NCBI GenBank assembly: GCA_016713735.1
Contig: JADJOP010000004.1
Span: forward strand, 434,001 to 498,000
Reading direction: 5' to 3'
From: Bryobacterales bacterium
GTDB taxonomy: Bacteria; Acidobacteriota; Terriglobia; Bryobacterales; Bryobacteraceae
Length of the DNA: 64,000 nucleotides
The notes beneath the pieces were generated by a model that had not been told where the DNA came from, searched no databases, and saw only the letters and a program-made list of their open reading frames with translations. The position numbers and the translations under genes were made by a program. Positions 26,655-34,434 of this stretch are shown here, in pieces (position 1 is the first letter of the stretch; each line of letters begins with the position of its first letter).

Positions 26655-27833
26655 CTACTCGTTAATGCCAGGCAGTCGCCGCCACGCCGGAACCGGACCC
26701 GTCAGCGGACCTGCGTACTCCAGGAACTCCCGCGTCACATCCATTCCCCCCGCCGCGATCCACGGCTCCGGCAGCAGCCGCTCGCGCCCCGCCACCTCGC
26801 CGAGAGCGACTGTGAATACGCTCGTTTCGTAAGGATCGTCACACTCGCGGCGCAGCGCAACCATCACGCCGGACTCGCCGATGGCCGCGGCCCGTGCCGC
26901 GCCCGCTCCGCAGCGATAGGCGCTTTGCCGATCCGCAAGTGAGGCAAATAAACCGCAAGAGCGGCCCACCAGCCCCGGCTTCTCCGCCCGCGCGCGAATC
27001 CCCAGCTTCGCCGTCAGCGCCAGCGCCAGCGTGTGACCCAGGTTGGAGGCCAATTCGTGCACCGGGCTGCCTGGACGGTCGACATGCGCGCCAAAGGTCA
27101 AGCCCTGCTCGTCGCGCTGGCCTTCGCACACCACCACAAAGGCGCGGCCCAACCGGCGGTACACCTGCTCCACCTCCGCCGCGATGGCCTCCAGGCTCAA
27201 GCGACGTTCGGGCAGCAGGATCACATGCGGCGCATCATCTTCCGCGTGGCGCGCCAGCGCCGTCGCCGCCGCAATCCAGCCGGCGTTACGGCCCAGCACC
27301 TCCAGAATGCAGATGGGTGAGGGCAGGGAGCGGTTGTCCTCGCCGGCGTCGCGCGCGGCGCAGGCAAAGAAGCGCGCCGTCGAACCGTAGCCGGGGGAAT
27401 GGTCGGTGACGAGCAGGTCGTTGTCGATCGTCTTGGGAATGCCGATCACCTGCAACTCATAGCCAAGCTCGCGCGCGCAGTGCTCGATGCGCAGCGCCGT
27501 GCCCATGCTGCCGTTGCCGCCGGTGTAAAAGAAGCGCCGCACGTCGAGCCGACGGAACTGCTCCACGATGCGCTCGCAATCGCCCTCTGCGAGCGGCCGC
27601 CGGCTGGACCCCAGCGCCGAACCCGGCGCCTGCGCAATCTCGTCCCACAGCCCGTCGCCGCCGAGCGAAGTGAGTTCCGTAAAGCGCGCATCGAGCAGCC
27701 CCGCAATGCCCCCCACCGCGCCGAACAGCGTGTCGCCGGAGCGCTGGTGCGCCTTCACGAGGCCCGCCAGGCTCGCGTTAATGACCGCCGTCGGCCCGCC
27801 GCCGTGCCCGACGACGCCCTTGACGCGGGCCAT
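26655..27833 (-). CDS. 6-phosphofructokinase family (ATP- or PPi-dependent)
   Basis: A 392-residue PfkA-superfamily kinase that phosphorylates fructose-6-phosphate or a related sugar phosphate such as tagatose-6-phosphate. The N-terminal GHGGGPTAVINASLAG binds the phosphoryl donor. The donor-site motif reads TGGNGSMGTA, and the catalytic loop PKTIDNDL (about 128-135) carries Asp. PKTID is typical of pyrophosphate-using members, whereas the Gly after Asn in GGNGS is typical of ATP users (PPi enzymes usually have Asp there), so donor preference is unclear. It starts immediately after the stop of the upstream propeller gene (TAG then ATG, no gap) and is followed by the receptor gene. A glycolytic-type role in the locus is likely. 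Confidence 0.85.
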   Translation of the reverse strand: MARVKGVVGHGGGPTAVINASLAGLVKAHQRSGDTLFGAVGGIAGLLDARFTELTSLGGDGLWDEIAQAPGSALGSSRRPLAEGDCERIVEQFRRLDVRRFFYTGGNGSMGTALRIEHCARELGYELQVIGIPKTIDNDLLVTDHSPGYGSTARFFACAARDAGEDNRSLPSPICILEVLGRNAGWIAAATALARHAEDDAPHVILLPERRLSLEAIAAEVEQVYRRLGRAFVVVCEGQRDEQGLTFGAHVDRPGSPVHELASNLGHTLALALTAKLGIRARAEKPGLVGRSCGLFASLADRQSAYRCGAGAARAAAIGESGVMVALRRECDDPYETSVFTVALGEVAGRERLLPEPWIAAGGMDVTREFLEYAGPLTGPVPAWRRLPGINE

Positions 27834-30122
27834 CTACGGAAGCCTGGCCTCGGGCGACACAATATCCTCCTCCGCCCGCGGATCGCCGCCGGCCGGCCCA
27901 TACCAGACCCCGCCGCCAAATGTGTTCACGAAGATCTTGCCCTCCCGGAAGGGATCCACCACCACGCGATGTCCCCACTTGAAGTTATAGCCCCGCAGAC
28001 GGCTCCATGTCGCGCCCTTGTCGTTTGAGCGCCACACCGAGGAGCCGAATCCGCAGGCATAGAGCACCTTCGGATGGCGCGGGTCCTGCGTCACGTCGTA
28101 GATGTTCCGGTCGCCGTCGAGCGACGGCTTCCATGTGCGCCCGCCGTCGGTGGAGAGCAGCACGCCGCCGTCGCGATTCACCGGCCGTGCCGCGCGGCCC
28201 CACAGCGAGAGATACAGCCGCTGCGGGTCCTCGGCGTCCACCGTCAGCGCATTGGGCCCGTTCACCCCCGGCGGCAGCGCCACGCGTGCCCAATGCTCCG
28301 CTCCGTCGGTCGAGCGGTAAAGCGCGCCATCGCCCGCGTTGCCCGTGCTGCCGTCTTCGCTGCGGCGGGCCACCACCAGCCACAACGCGCCCTCCTTCGG
28401 CGACGGCGTCAGACGCCAGGCAAACGGCTCTGTGCCCTCGATGCCCTGGTTCTTGAGCGCCCACGTGCGTCCGCCGTCGGTGGACTTGTACACACCACGG
28501 CCGTACATCGTCACATAAAGCGTGCGCGCCTCCACCGGACTCTTCGGATCCATCCAGAGGTGCGTCGCCGCGCCTTGCGGCAGGTTCGTCGACAGCACCT
28601 TCCACGTGTTGCCGCCGTCGGAGGATTCCGCCACTCCGCCGCCGAAGCGCGACACGGGCGTGCGCCGCCACATCTTCGGCCGCGGCAGGTCGTGCGTGCC
28701 GCTAAGCGCCACCCACACGCGCCCCTTCACGGCCGGATCGAACTCCATGGCGTAGGCCGTATTCACCCAGCGATCGGGAATGCCCTGCGAGGAAGACAGC
28801 CACGTGCTGCCGCCGTCCTCGCTGCGGAACAGGCCGATGTCGGTGAAGTCGACAAACATGCGCCGCGGCGCGTGCGGATCGAAATGAATGCCGTAGGAGG
28901 TGGTCACCTCAAGTCCCGTCGACGCCCACCCGCCGGACGCTGTGCGCGAATAGACCGCCCGCCAGTTCTGGCCGCCGTCGGTGGAGCGCATGGCGCGGCC
29001 AAGGTCGGTCGTGTAGACAAGGTTGGGATCGCGCGGGGAGACGCCAATGGTCAGCGGGAAGTCGCCCCAGGTGGGGCCGAAGCGCTCGTTGATCCAGGCG
29101 TCGCGCACGTTCGCGGCCGCGTTCTTAGGGGTGTCGCGCCAGACGGGTGTCCACGTCGCGCCGCCATCGCTCGTCTTGGCCACACCGAAGGCGCGGTCGC
29201 CGCGGCGTCCTTCCGTGAACGAGAGGTAGGCGGTGAGCGGATGCTCGCGCGAAGTGGCGATGGCGGGGAAATGGCCGCCCGGAATGCCGGACGTGGCCAC
29301 CTGCCACGTGGCGCCGAGATCCGCCGAGTAATGAACCGCCCCTCCGCTGGTGGCGTAGATCCTCGACTGCCCCTGCGCGCCGAATCCCGCCGACACATCG
29401 ATCAGCGCCGCCGGCGTGGCATGCGTGGCGAACCGGCCGGGCTCGTCTTCCACAAGAATCGCCGCGGGGGTGGCGACGATCAACGTGCGCGTCCCCGGCG
29501 CGACCCACATTTTCATGGCCGGGGCGGGCAGCGTGGCATGCTGCGTCCAGGTGGCGCCTCCGTCATTCGAGCGTTGGATCGAAGCCCCGCCCTGCGCCTC
29601 GTGGACCGCCAGGTAGACGCGCTTGGAATCCGCCGGATCAATCGCCATCGCGTCCATCTCCGGACGGCCGCCGCCCTTCATCACCACGGCTTCGCTGGCA
29701 TGGTCGCCCGTGCTTTCGATGTGATCCAACCGCGACGGCGGCGGATAGGCCATCCTCCACGTCTTGCCGCGGTCGGCGCTGCGCCACAGCGCAATCGTGG
29801 CCGCGTACATCACGTTCGCCTCGCGCGGATCATGCTCAAAGAACGCTACCGTCCCTCGCAGGTTGAACATGCGCCAGCTCTCGCCGCCATCCAGCGACAG
29901 GTACGCGCCGCCCATGTCGCAGCGCAACAACACGACGCGCGGGTCGTGCGGACTGATGGTGGGGAAATACAGGGCGCCGCCACCGCCAGGGCCCAATACG
30001 CGCCATTTGTCCAGCCGCGGCGCGCCGGCGCTCCTCGGTTCGGCCGTGGGCGGCGCTGCCGTCCATGCGACGGTGGCGGCAGTCAACAGAAGAAGGGCGA
30101 ACTTTCGTTTTCTTTCCATCAT
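27834..30122 (-). CDS. Secreted Asp-box (BNR) beta-propeller protein, GH74/sialidase-like
   Basis: A 762-residue exported protein with a signal peptide (FALLLLTAATVAWTAAPP). It contains at least eight Asp-box motifs of the S-x-D-x-G-x-T/S-W type, for example SLDGGESW, SADRGKTW, SNDGGATW, SADLGATW, SEDGGSTW, STDGGRTW (twice) and SNDKGATW. They are spread over the whole length, indicating one or two seven-bladed propellers as in GH74 xyloglucanases, sortilin-like and sialidase-like proteins. Catalytic residues cannot be assigned, so enzyme activity is unproven. It heads a minus-strand operon (propeller, phosphofructokinase, receptor) divergent from the Tat TIM-barrel gene. AGGAAAG precedes two adjacent ATGs (30122 and 30119). 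Confidence 0.82.
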   Translation of the reverse strand: MMERKRKFALLLLTAATVAWTAAPPTAEPRSAGAPRLDKWRVLGPGGGGALYFPTISPHDPRVVLLRCDMGGAYLSLDGGESWRMFNLRGTVAFFEHDPREANVMYAATIALWRSADRGKTWRMAYPPPSRLDHIESTGDHASEAVVMKGGGRPEMDAMAIDPADSKRVYLAVHEAQGGASIQRSNDGGATWTQHATLPAPAMKMWVAPGTRTLIVATPAAILVEDEPGRFATHATPAALIDVSAGFGAQGQSRIYATSGGAVHYSADLGATWQVATSGIPGGHFPAIATSREHPLTAYLSFTEGRRGDRAFGVAKTSDGGATWTPVWRDTPKNAAANVRDAWINERFGPTWGDFPLTIGVSPRDPNLVYTTDLGRAMRSTDGGQNWRAVYSRTASGGWASTGLEVTTSYGIHFDPHAPRRMFVDFTDIGLFRSEDGGSTWLSSSQGIPDRWVNTAYAMEFDPAVKGRVWVALSGTHDLPRPKMWRRTPVSRFGGGVAESSDGGNTWKVLSTNLPQGAATHLWMDPKSPVEARTLYVTMYGRGVYKSTDGGRTWALKNQGIEGTEPFAWRLTPSPKEGALWLVVARRSEDGSTGNAGDGALYRSTDGAEHWARVALPPGVNGPNALTVDAEDPQRLYLSLWGRAARPVNRDGGVLLSTDGGRTWKPSLDGDRNIYDVTQDPRHPKVLYACGFGSSVWRSNDKGATWSRLRGYNFKWGHRVVVDPFREGKIFVNTFGGGVWYGPAGGDPRAEEDIVSPEARLP

Positions 30123-30150
30123 ACTTTCCTATGCTTGCTTATTTGGTAGA

Positions 30151-30163
30151 TTGTAGTATACAA
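30151..30163. promoter_or_regulatory. Palindrome in the divergent promoter region
   Basis: TTGTA (30151-30155), spacer GTA, and TACAA (30159-30163) form a perfect short dyad in the 66-bp gap between divergent operons. GTAGTAT also occurs in the 26575-26654 gap ahead of the receptor gene. A repressor site is plausible but unproven. Confidence 0.4.
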
Positions 30164-30188
30164 GAATGGGGAAGGGAGAAACCCTGAC

Positions 30189-31766
30189 ATGGTTCCCTTG
30201 AGGCGACGCGGCCTGCTCAAGGCCGGTGTGGGTGTGGCGGCGGCAGCCGCGACGGGTGGAAGCGATCGGGCGCGGGCCGATGTGCCCACTCATCGCTGGG
30301 ACGGCTACGATTTCGGGCCCGGACCTCATGTCGCGAACCGCTTGAACCAAGGACCCTTCGGCATCGAGCAGGACGACGGCTGGTTTACCGTGGCCGCCAC
30401 CTCGGCCTCGCGCAAGCCGCTGCGCAACTTCGGCTGCGGGCTGGTCGGCTACACCTGGGAGGAAGGCGGACCCTCGCTGGCCGCGCGCAAAGGCGAAGAG
30501 ACGCTTGAGCGTCACGTCGAGCAGATGGCCACGCTCGGCTTCGCCGACGTTCTCTACATTCGCTGCGATTGGCGCGACGTGCAGCAGCGCCCCGGCCGGC
30601 TCGACCTGAACCCCGTCTTTCCCCTGACCCTCGACGCCGCCCGCCGCCACGGCCTCCGCGTGGCCTTTCGCATCCAGTTGTCGAATACGGAGTTCCAACC
30701 CGGCCGGCTGGCCATGCCGGACTTCGTCAGCGCGAAGGTTCCCGTCAAGGCCATCGGCCGCACCTACCGTTCGAACTTCGACTACCGCGAGCCGCTCTAT
30801 CATCACCCTGAATTCCTGAAGGCCTTCCGCGAGCTCACCGAGTTGCTCGCCGCCGAGTTCGACTCACATCCCCTCGTCGAATTCATGGACCTCATGCAAT
30901 ACGGCTTCTGGGGCGAGGGGCACACCTCCAACCTGCCAAGTCCGTTCCCGGACTATCTTACGGCTGAGCGCACCTGCGTCGAGATGACGCGCCTGCAACT
31001 CGAAGCCTTCCGCCGTCTGCAACTGGCCGTGAACACCGAGCCCGACATCAGCAAGACGGGCAATCGCGAAGTGATCGACATGGCCGTGCGCGCCGGATGC
31101 TGGCTCCGCTCCGACAGCATTCTCGTTGAGGAACCGGAGCAGATCGAAGCCCTCTCCAACCGTCCCCCATGGCTCGGCTGCGTCATGGAGGATGGCTACT
31201 TCCGCCACTACCGCACCGATCGCGACTACCTGCCCGTGGACGCGGCCGGCGTGAACCGGCTCGACCTTTCCATGCTCCACACGCTCGACCTCGGCGCCAC
31301 CCACTGGAGCCTGTGGACCGAAACAGCCAACCTCCGGCGCTACCGCGAGGCCTATCCCGACGCGCTCGGGCAATTGCAGGCCCGCCTCGGCTACCGCCTG
31401 CGCCCGTCCTGGATCTGGCAGCGCAAACGCCTCGGCGCGCGCGAATTCATCGTCGCCGTGGCCAACGACGGCGTGGCCGGCGTGCCCGGCGTCCTGCGCC
31501 TGACGCTGCGCGATCCGCACGGCAGCTTCCGCATGGAGGGCGGCCTCGACGCCGGCCATCCGCATGGCGGCCGCCTGCGCCAGGCTTCGTTCCTCGTGCC
31601 CCGCGACGTCACGGCGAAGCTCCTCCATCTCTCCGCCGAACTCGAAACCAAGGGCGGCGTGCGCCGGCCCGTCCAGTGGGCCTGCGCGCAACCACTGGCC
31701 CCGGACGGCGCCTTCGCCATCCCGGTGAAGGACGACGCCGACCGCGACTGGAGGAAAAATGTGTAG
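30189..31766 (+). CDS. Tat-exported TIM-barrel protein, glycosidase-like
   Basis: A 525-residue protein with a twin-arginine leader (PLRRRGLLKAGVGVAAAAATGG). The middle (about 95-360) reads as a barrel: EETLERHVEQMATLGFADVLYIRCDWRDVQQRPGRLDL is the usual first strands of GH42-like/DUF4832-type barrels. EFMDLMQYGFWGEGHT near 235-250 resembles the Trp-Gly-Glu-x-His catalytic-site segment of DUF4832-like proteins. The C-terminal 130 residues are a beta-sandwich-like domain (REFIVAVANDGVAGVPGVLRLTL). It starts the plus-strand operon that continues with the AgaS-like isomerase, 62 nt downstream. The substrate is unknown; a glycoside hydrolase acting on an (amino)sugar polymer is an inference. Confidence 0.65.
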   Translation: MVPLRRRGLLKAGVGVAAAAATGGSDRARADVPTHRWDGYDFGPGPHVANRLNQGPFGIEQDDGWFTVAATSASRKPLRNFGCGLVGYTWEEGGPSLAARKGEETLERHVEQMATLGFADVLYIRCDWRDVQQRPGRLDLNPVFPLTLDAARRHGLRVAFRIQLSNTEFQPGRLAMPDFVSAKVPVKAIGRTYRSNFDYREPLYHHPEFLKAFRELTELLAAEFDSHPLVEFMDLMQYGFWGEGHTSNLPSPFPDYLTAERTCVEMTRLQLEAFRRLQLAVNTEPDISKTGNREVIDMAVRAGCWLRSDSILVEEPEQIEALSNRPPWLGCVMEDGYFRHYRTDRDYLPVDAAGVNRLDLSMLHTLDLGATHWSLWTETANLRRYREAYPDALGQLQARLGYRLRPSWIWQRKRLGAREFIVAVANDGVAGVPGVLRLTLRDPHGSFRMEGGLDAGHPHGGRLRQASFLVPRDVTAKLLHLSAELETKGGVRRPVQWACAQPLAPDGAFAIPVKDDADRDWRKNV

Positions 31767-31828
31767 CTCCGGGCGATCTTCGTTTGCCGGTGACTTGCGC
31801 GGTCTGGGAGAATCGCAGATTGGACCGC

Positions 31829-33049
31829 ATGGAAATTAATTCACCTACGGGCTCAGCTCTGCTCGACACCTTGGTCCGCGGCCGCACCGAGGCGGCGCGG
31901 CTGGTGGACGGCTGCGCCTCGGAAACCTCCGGCTGCCACCACACGCTGCGCGAAATCTGCCAGCAGCCGGACACCTGGCGCGATACGGCCGAACGAATGC
32001 CCCGGCATGCGGGCCTCATCCGCGAGGTGCTCCACGGCGCGCGCTCGGTAACGCTCACCGGTTCGGGCAGCTCGGAATATGCGGGCGAATGTGTGCGCAT
32101 CGCCCTGCAACGCGAACTCGCCATCGACTGCCAGACGCTCGGCGGCGGCGTCATTCTCACACAAGGCGCGGAGGCCCTTCCCACGGGGCGGCCGGGCGTG
32201 ATGGTGTCTCTGGCGCGCTCCGGCGACAGCCCGGAAAGCGTCGGCGCGCTGCGGCTTCTGCGCTCCGCCGATGCCGGCATCCGGCATCTGATTCTCACCT
32301 GCAACGAGCGCGGCAGCCTCGCCCGCGAGCAGGAAAGCGCCGCCGTCGTGGTGCTCGACGCGCGCACCAACGACCGCAGCCTGGTCATGACAAGCAGCTT
32401 CACCAACCTCTGTCTGGCGGCGCGTTTCCTCGGCTTCGCGGGCTCGCCGGCGGGCGTGGCGCGCTTCCGCGAACTCGGCGGCAAGCTCGCCGCGGCCTGC
32501 GAAGCGATGCTGGAAACGCACTTCGACGCCATCGCGCGCATGGCCCGGCTCCCCTTCCGGCGGGCCGTGTTCCTCGGCGGCGGTGAGCGCTACGGGGCCG
32601 CCCGCGAGGCCGCCCTCAAGCTGCTCGAAATGACGGCCGGACGCCTTCCCACGCTCGCCGAATCGTTCCTCGGGTTGCGCCATGGCCCTATGGCCTATGT
32701 GCACGACGACACCCTGCTCGTCTGCTTCCTGTCCACCGATCCCCTGCAGCGGCGCTATGAGTATGACCTCATCGCGGAGTTGAATGAGAAGGGCGTCGGC
32801 GAGGCGAAGCTGCTGGTGGGCGAAGCGGTGCCGCGCGAATTGGCGCGGCCCGGCGATCATGTCATCGAAATCCCGGGCTTGGCCGCGCTCGGCGATGCCA
32901 ACTCCGCCGTGCTGCCCGTCGTGGTGGGCCAGTTGCTCGCCTTCTTCCGCTGCCTGGCCGAAGGGCTCGATCCGGACTCGCCGTCGAAGAACGGTGTCAT
33001 CAACCGCGTGGTGAACAGCTTCACCACTCACGGCGTCCCCGCGCCATGA
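31829..33049 (+). CDS. agaS: AgaS-like SIS-domain sugar-phosphate isomerase/deaminase
   Basis: A 406-residue protein with two SIS (sugar isomerase) domains, about 55-205 (SVTLTGSGSSEYAGECV, VSLARSGDSPESV) and 225-390 (AVFLGGGERYGAAREAALKLLEMTAGR, ESFLGLRHGPMAY). The ESFLGLRHGPM segment matches the AgaS/tagatose-6-phosphate ketose-aldose isomerase family, which deaminates or isomerises GalN-6-P to tagatose-6-phosphate. A longer open frame extends into the previous gene; ATG 31829 begins the recognisable protein. Its stop overlaps the PfkB ATG (ATGA), implying coupled expression. With a kinase next door and a DeoR regulator nearby, a galactosamine or related pathway is likely. No tagatose-bisphosphate aldolase is in the window. 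Confidence 0.82.
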   Translation: MEINSPTGSALLDTLVRGRTEAARLVDGCASETSGCHHTLREICQQPDTWRDTAERMPRHAGLIREVLHGARSVTLTGSGSSEYAGECVRIALQRELAIDCQTLGGGVILTQGAEALPTGRPGVMVSLARSGDSPESVGALRLLRSADAGIRHLILTCNERGSLAREQESAAVVVLDARTNDRSLVMTSSFTNLCLAARFLGFAGSPAGVARFRELGGKLAAACEAMLETHFDAIARMARLPFRRAVFLGGGERYGAAREAALKLLEMTAGRLPTLAESFLGLRHGPMAYVHDDTLLVCFLSTDPLQRRYEYDLIAELNEKGVGEAKLLVGEAVPRELARPGDHVIEIPGLAALGDANSAVLPVVVGQLLAFFRCLAEGLDPDSPSKNGVINRVVNSFTTHGVPAP

Positions 33050-33996
33050 GGGTCCTGATTGCCGGTGAGCTGAACGTCGATCTCGTGCTCGGCGGCTACA
33101 ACGCCTTTCCCGAGTTGGGCAAGGAGGTGCTCGCCAGCAGCATGTCGCTCACTCTCGGCAGCTCCTCGGCCATCTGCGCTTCGGCGCTTGCCACGCTGGG
33201 CGTGCCGGTGACCTTCATCGGCCGCGCCGGGTGCGACATGTGGGGCGACATCGCCCTCGCCCGCCTGCGCGAGTTGGGCGTCGAGGTGGCCCCCGTCATC
33301 CGCGACGCGAATGTGCCCACCGGCATCACCGTTTCGATCTCCTCGGAAACCGATCGCGCCATGGTCACCTACCTCGGCTCAATCGAAACCCTGCGGCAGG
33401 CCGACATCGACGTGCCAGCCTTCGCCGCGCGCGGCGTCACGCACCTCCACGTGTCTTCCTACTACCTGCAGCGCGGCCTGCGCGCCGGCCTGCGCGGGCT
33501 CTTCGCTCAGGCGCACGCCGCGGGCCTCACCACCTCGCTCGATCCGGGTTGCGACCCCGAAGGCGCGTGGGACCGCCCGGCCATCGTCGACGTGCTGCGT
33601 GAAGTCGATGTGTTCTTCCCCAATCGCGAGGAACTGCTGGCCATTGCCGGCGAAGGAGAGGCCCGGCCCGAGGACGCCATGCGGCGGTTGGGTGCCGCGC
33701 GCGTCGTCGCCGCCAAACTGGGCCGCGAAGGCGCGTTGGGCTGGCAGCACAGCGCGCTGCTGCGCCAGGATGCCTTCTCCATCACGCCTGTCGACACGAC
33801 CGGCGCGGGCGATTCGTTTAACGCCGGCTTCCTTTCGTCCTGGCTGCGCGACGGCGACCTGAGGGAAGCCCTGCGCATGGGCGCCGCCTGCGGTGCGCTC
33901 TCCACGCGCGCCATCGGCGGCACGGCGGCGTTGCCCACGGTGGTCGAGGCGCGCGAGTTTCTGGAGCGGCAGGGAGCACGCCCGGCGGTCAAATAA
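33046..33996 (+). CDS. PfkB-family carbohydrate kinase
   Basis: A 316-residue ribokinase/PfkB fold kinase. Substrate-side motifs are GELNVDLVLGGYNAFPELGKEV (N-terminus) and the di-Gly-like SSSAICASALATLG. The ATP/anion-hole signature DTTGAGDSFNAGFL (about 247-260) holds the catalytic Asp, and FFPNREELLAIAG is the PfkB signature-1 region. It phosphorylates a sugar or sugar phosphate, for example tagatose-6-P or fructose-1-P. It is the last gene of the TIM-barrel/AgaS/PfkB operon, overlapping AgaS by 4 bp. The window's other phosphofructokinase (26655-27833) is of the unrelated PfkA fold, so two kinases with possibly successive or alternative roles flank this locus. Confidence 0.9.
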   Translation: MRVLIAGELNVDLVLGGYNAFPELGKEVLASSMSLTLGSSSAICASALATLGVPVTFIGRAGCDMWGDIALARLRELGVEVAPVIRDANVPTGITVSISSETDRAMVTYLGSIETLRQADIDVPAFAARGVTHLHVSSYYLQRGLRAGLRGLFAQAHAAGLTTSLDPGCDPEGAWDRPAIVDVLREVDVFFPNREELLAIAGEGEARPEDAMRRLGAARVVAAKLGREGALGWQHSALLRQDAFSITPVDTTGAGDSFNAGFLSSWLRDGDLREALRMGAACGALSTRAIGGTAALPTVVEAREFLERQGARPAVK

Positions 33997-34434
33997 CTGA
34001 GTAAGTGGAGTGAGCGATCGCGTCAAATTTCAGCGAATTCGGCTCTTCCGAGGCCCCAATTTGGTTATAGAGTAGACGGCGAGAATCACGCGCCCGGATC
34101 ACGTTCCTCTTTCTCGCCGCACTCTGTCCACTGGCGCAACCGGCGCTCGCCGCGGCCACCGCCTTGGATCACCGCGACATGCGCCACCCGGCCCGCCCGC
34201 CGCTGACGGCAACGCCCCCGCGCCCATCCGCGGCCCCAGCGCGCGGAGTGCAAACTGAGCGGCGCGCCTCACGCCCGCCAGGCTGCGCAGACAGGAGAAC
34301 ACGCACCACTCCCACACGGTCGTGACACGGCAACCGGCCGCAAACAGAGGACGCTGCCTCTGACCCGCAGCTGTGAGCTTTTGTCCCACCTCGCGATCGC
34401 CGTGGGAATCGGAAACAGCTCGAGCGAGCGCGCC
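33997..34434. other. Intergenic stretch with a signal-peptide-like open frame
   Basis: No intact gene was found. One plus-strand frame (about 34077-34325) encodes RITFLFLAALCPLAQPALA, resembling a signal peptide, but it lacks any start codon and the rest is Arg/Pro-rich. It may be a decayed gene or chance. Confidence 0.4.

Noticed and set aside
28074..30149. 691-codon plus-strand frame opposite the Asp-box propeller gene
   Set aside because: The minus-strand frame carries repeated Asp-box motifs and a signal peptide. The opposite frame is low-complexity Arg/Ala and is a GC-driven shadow.
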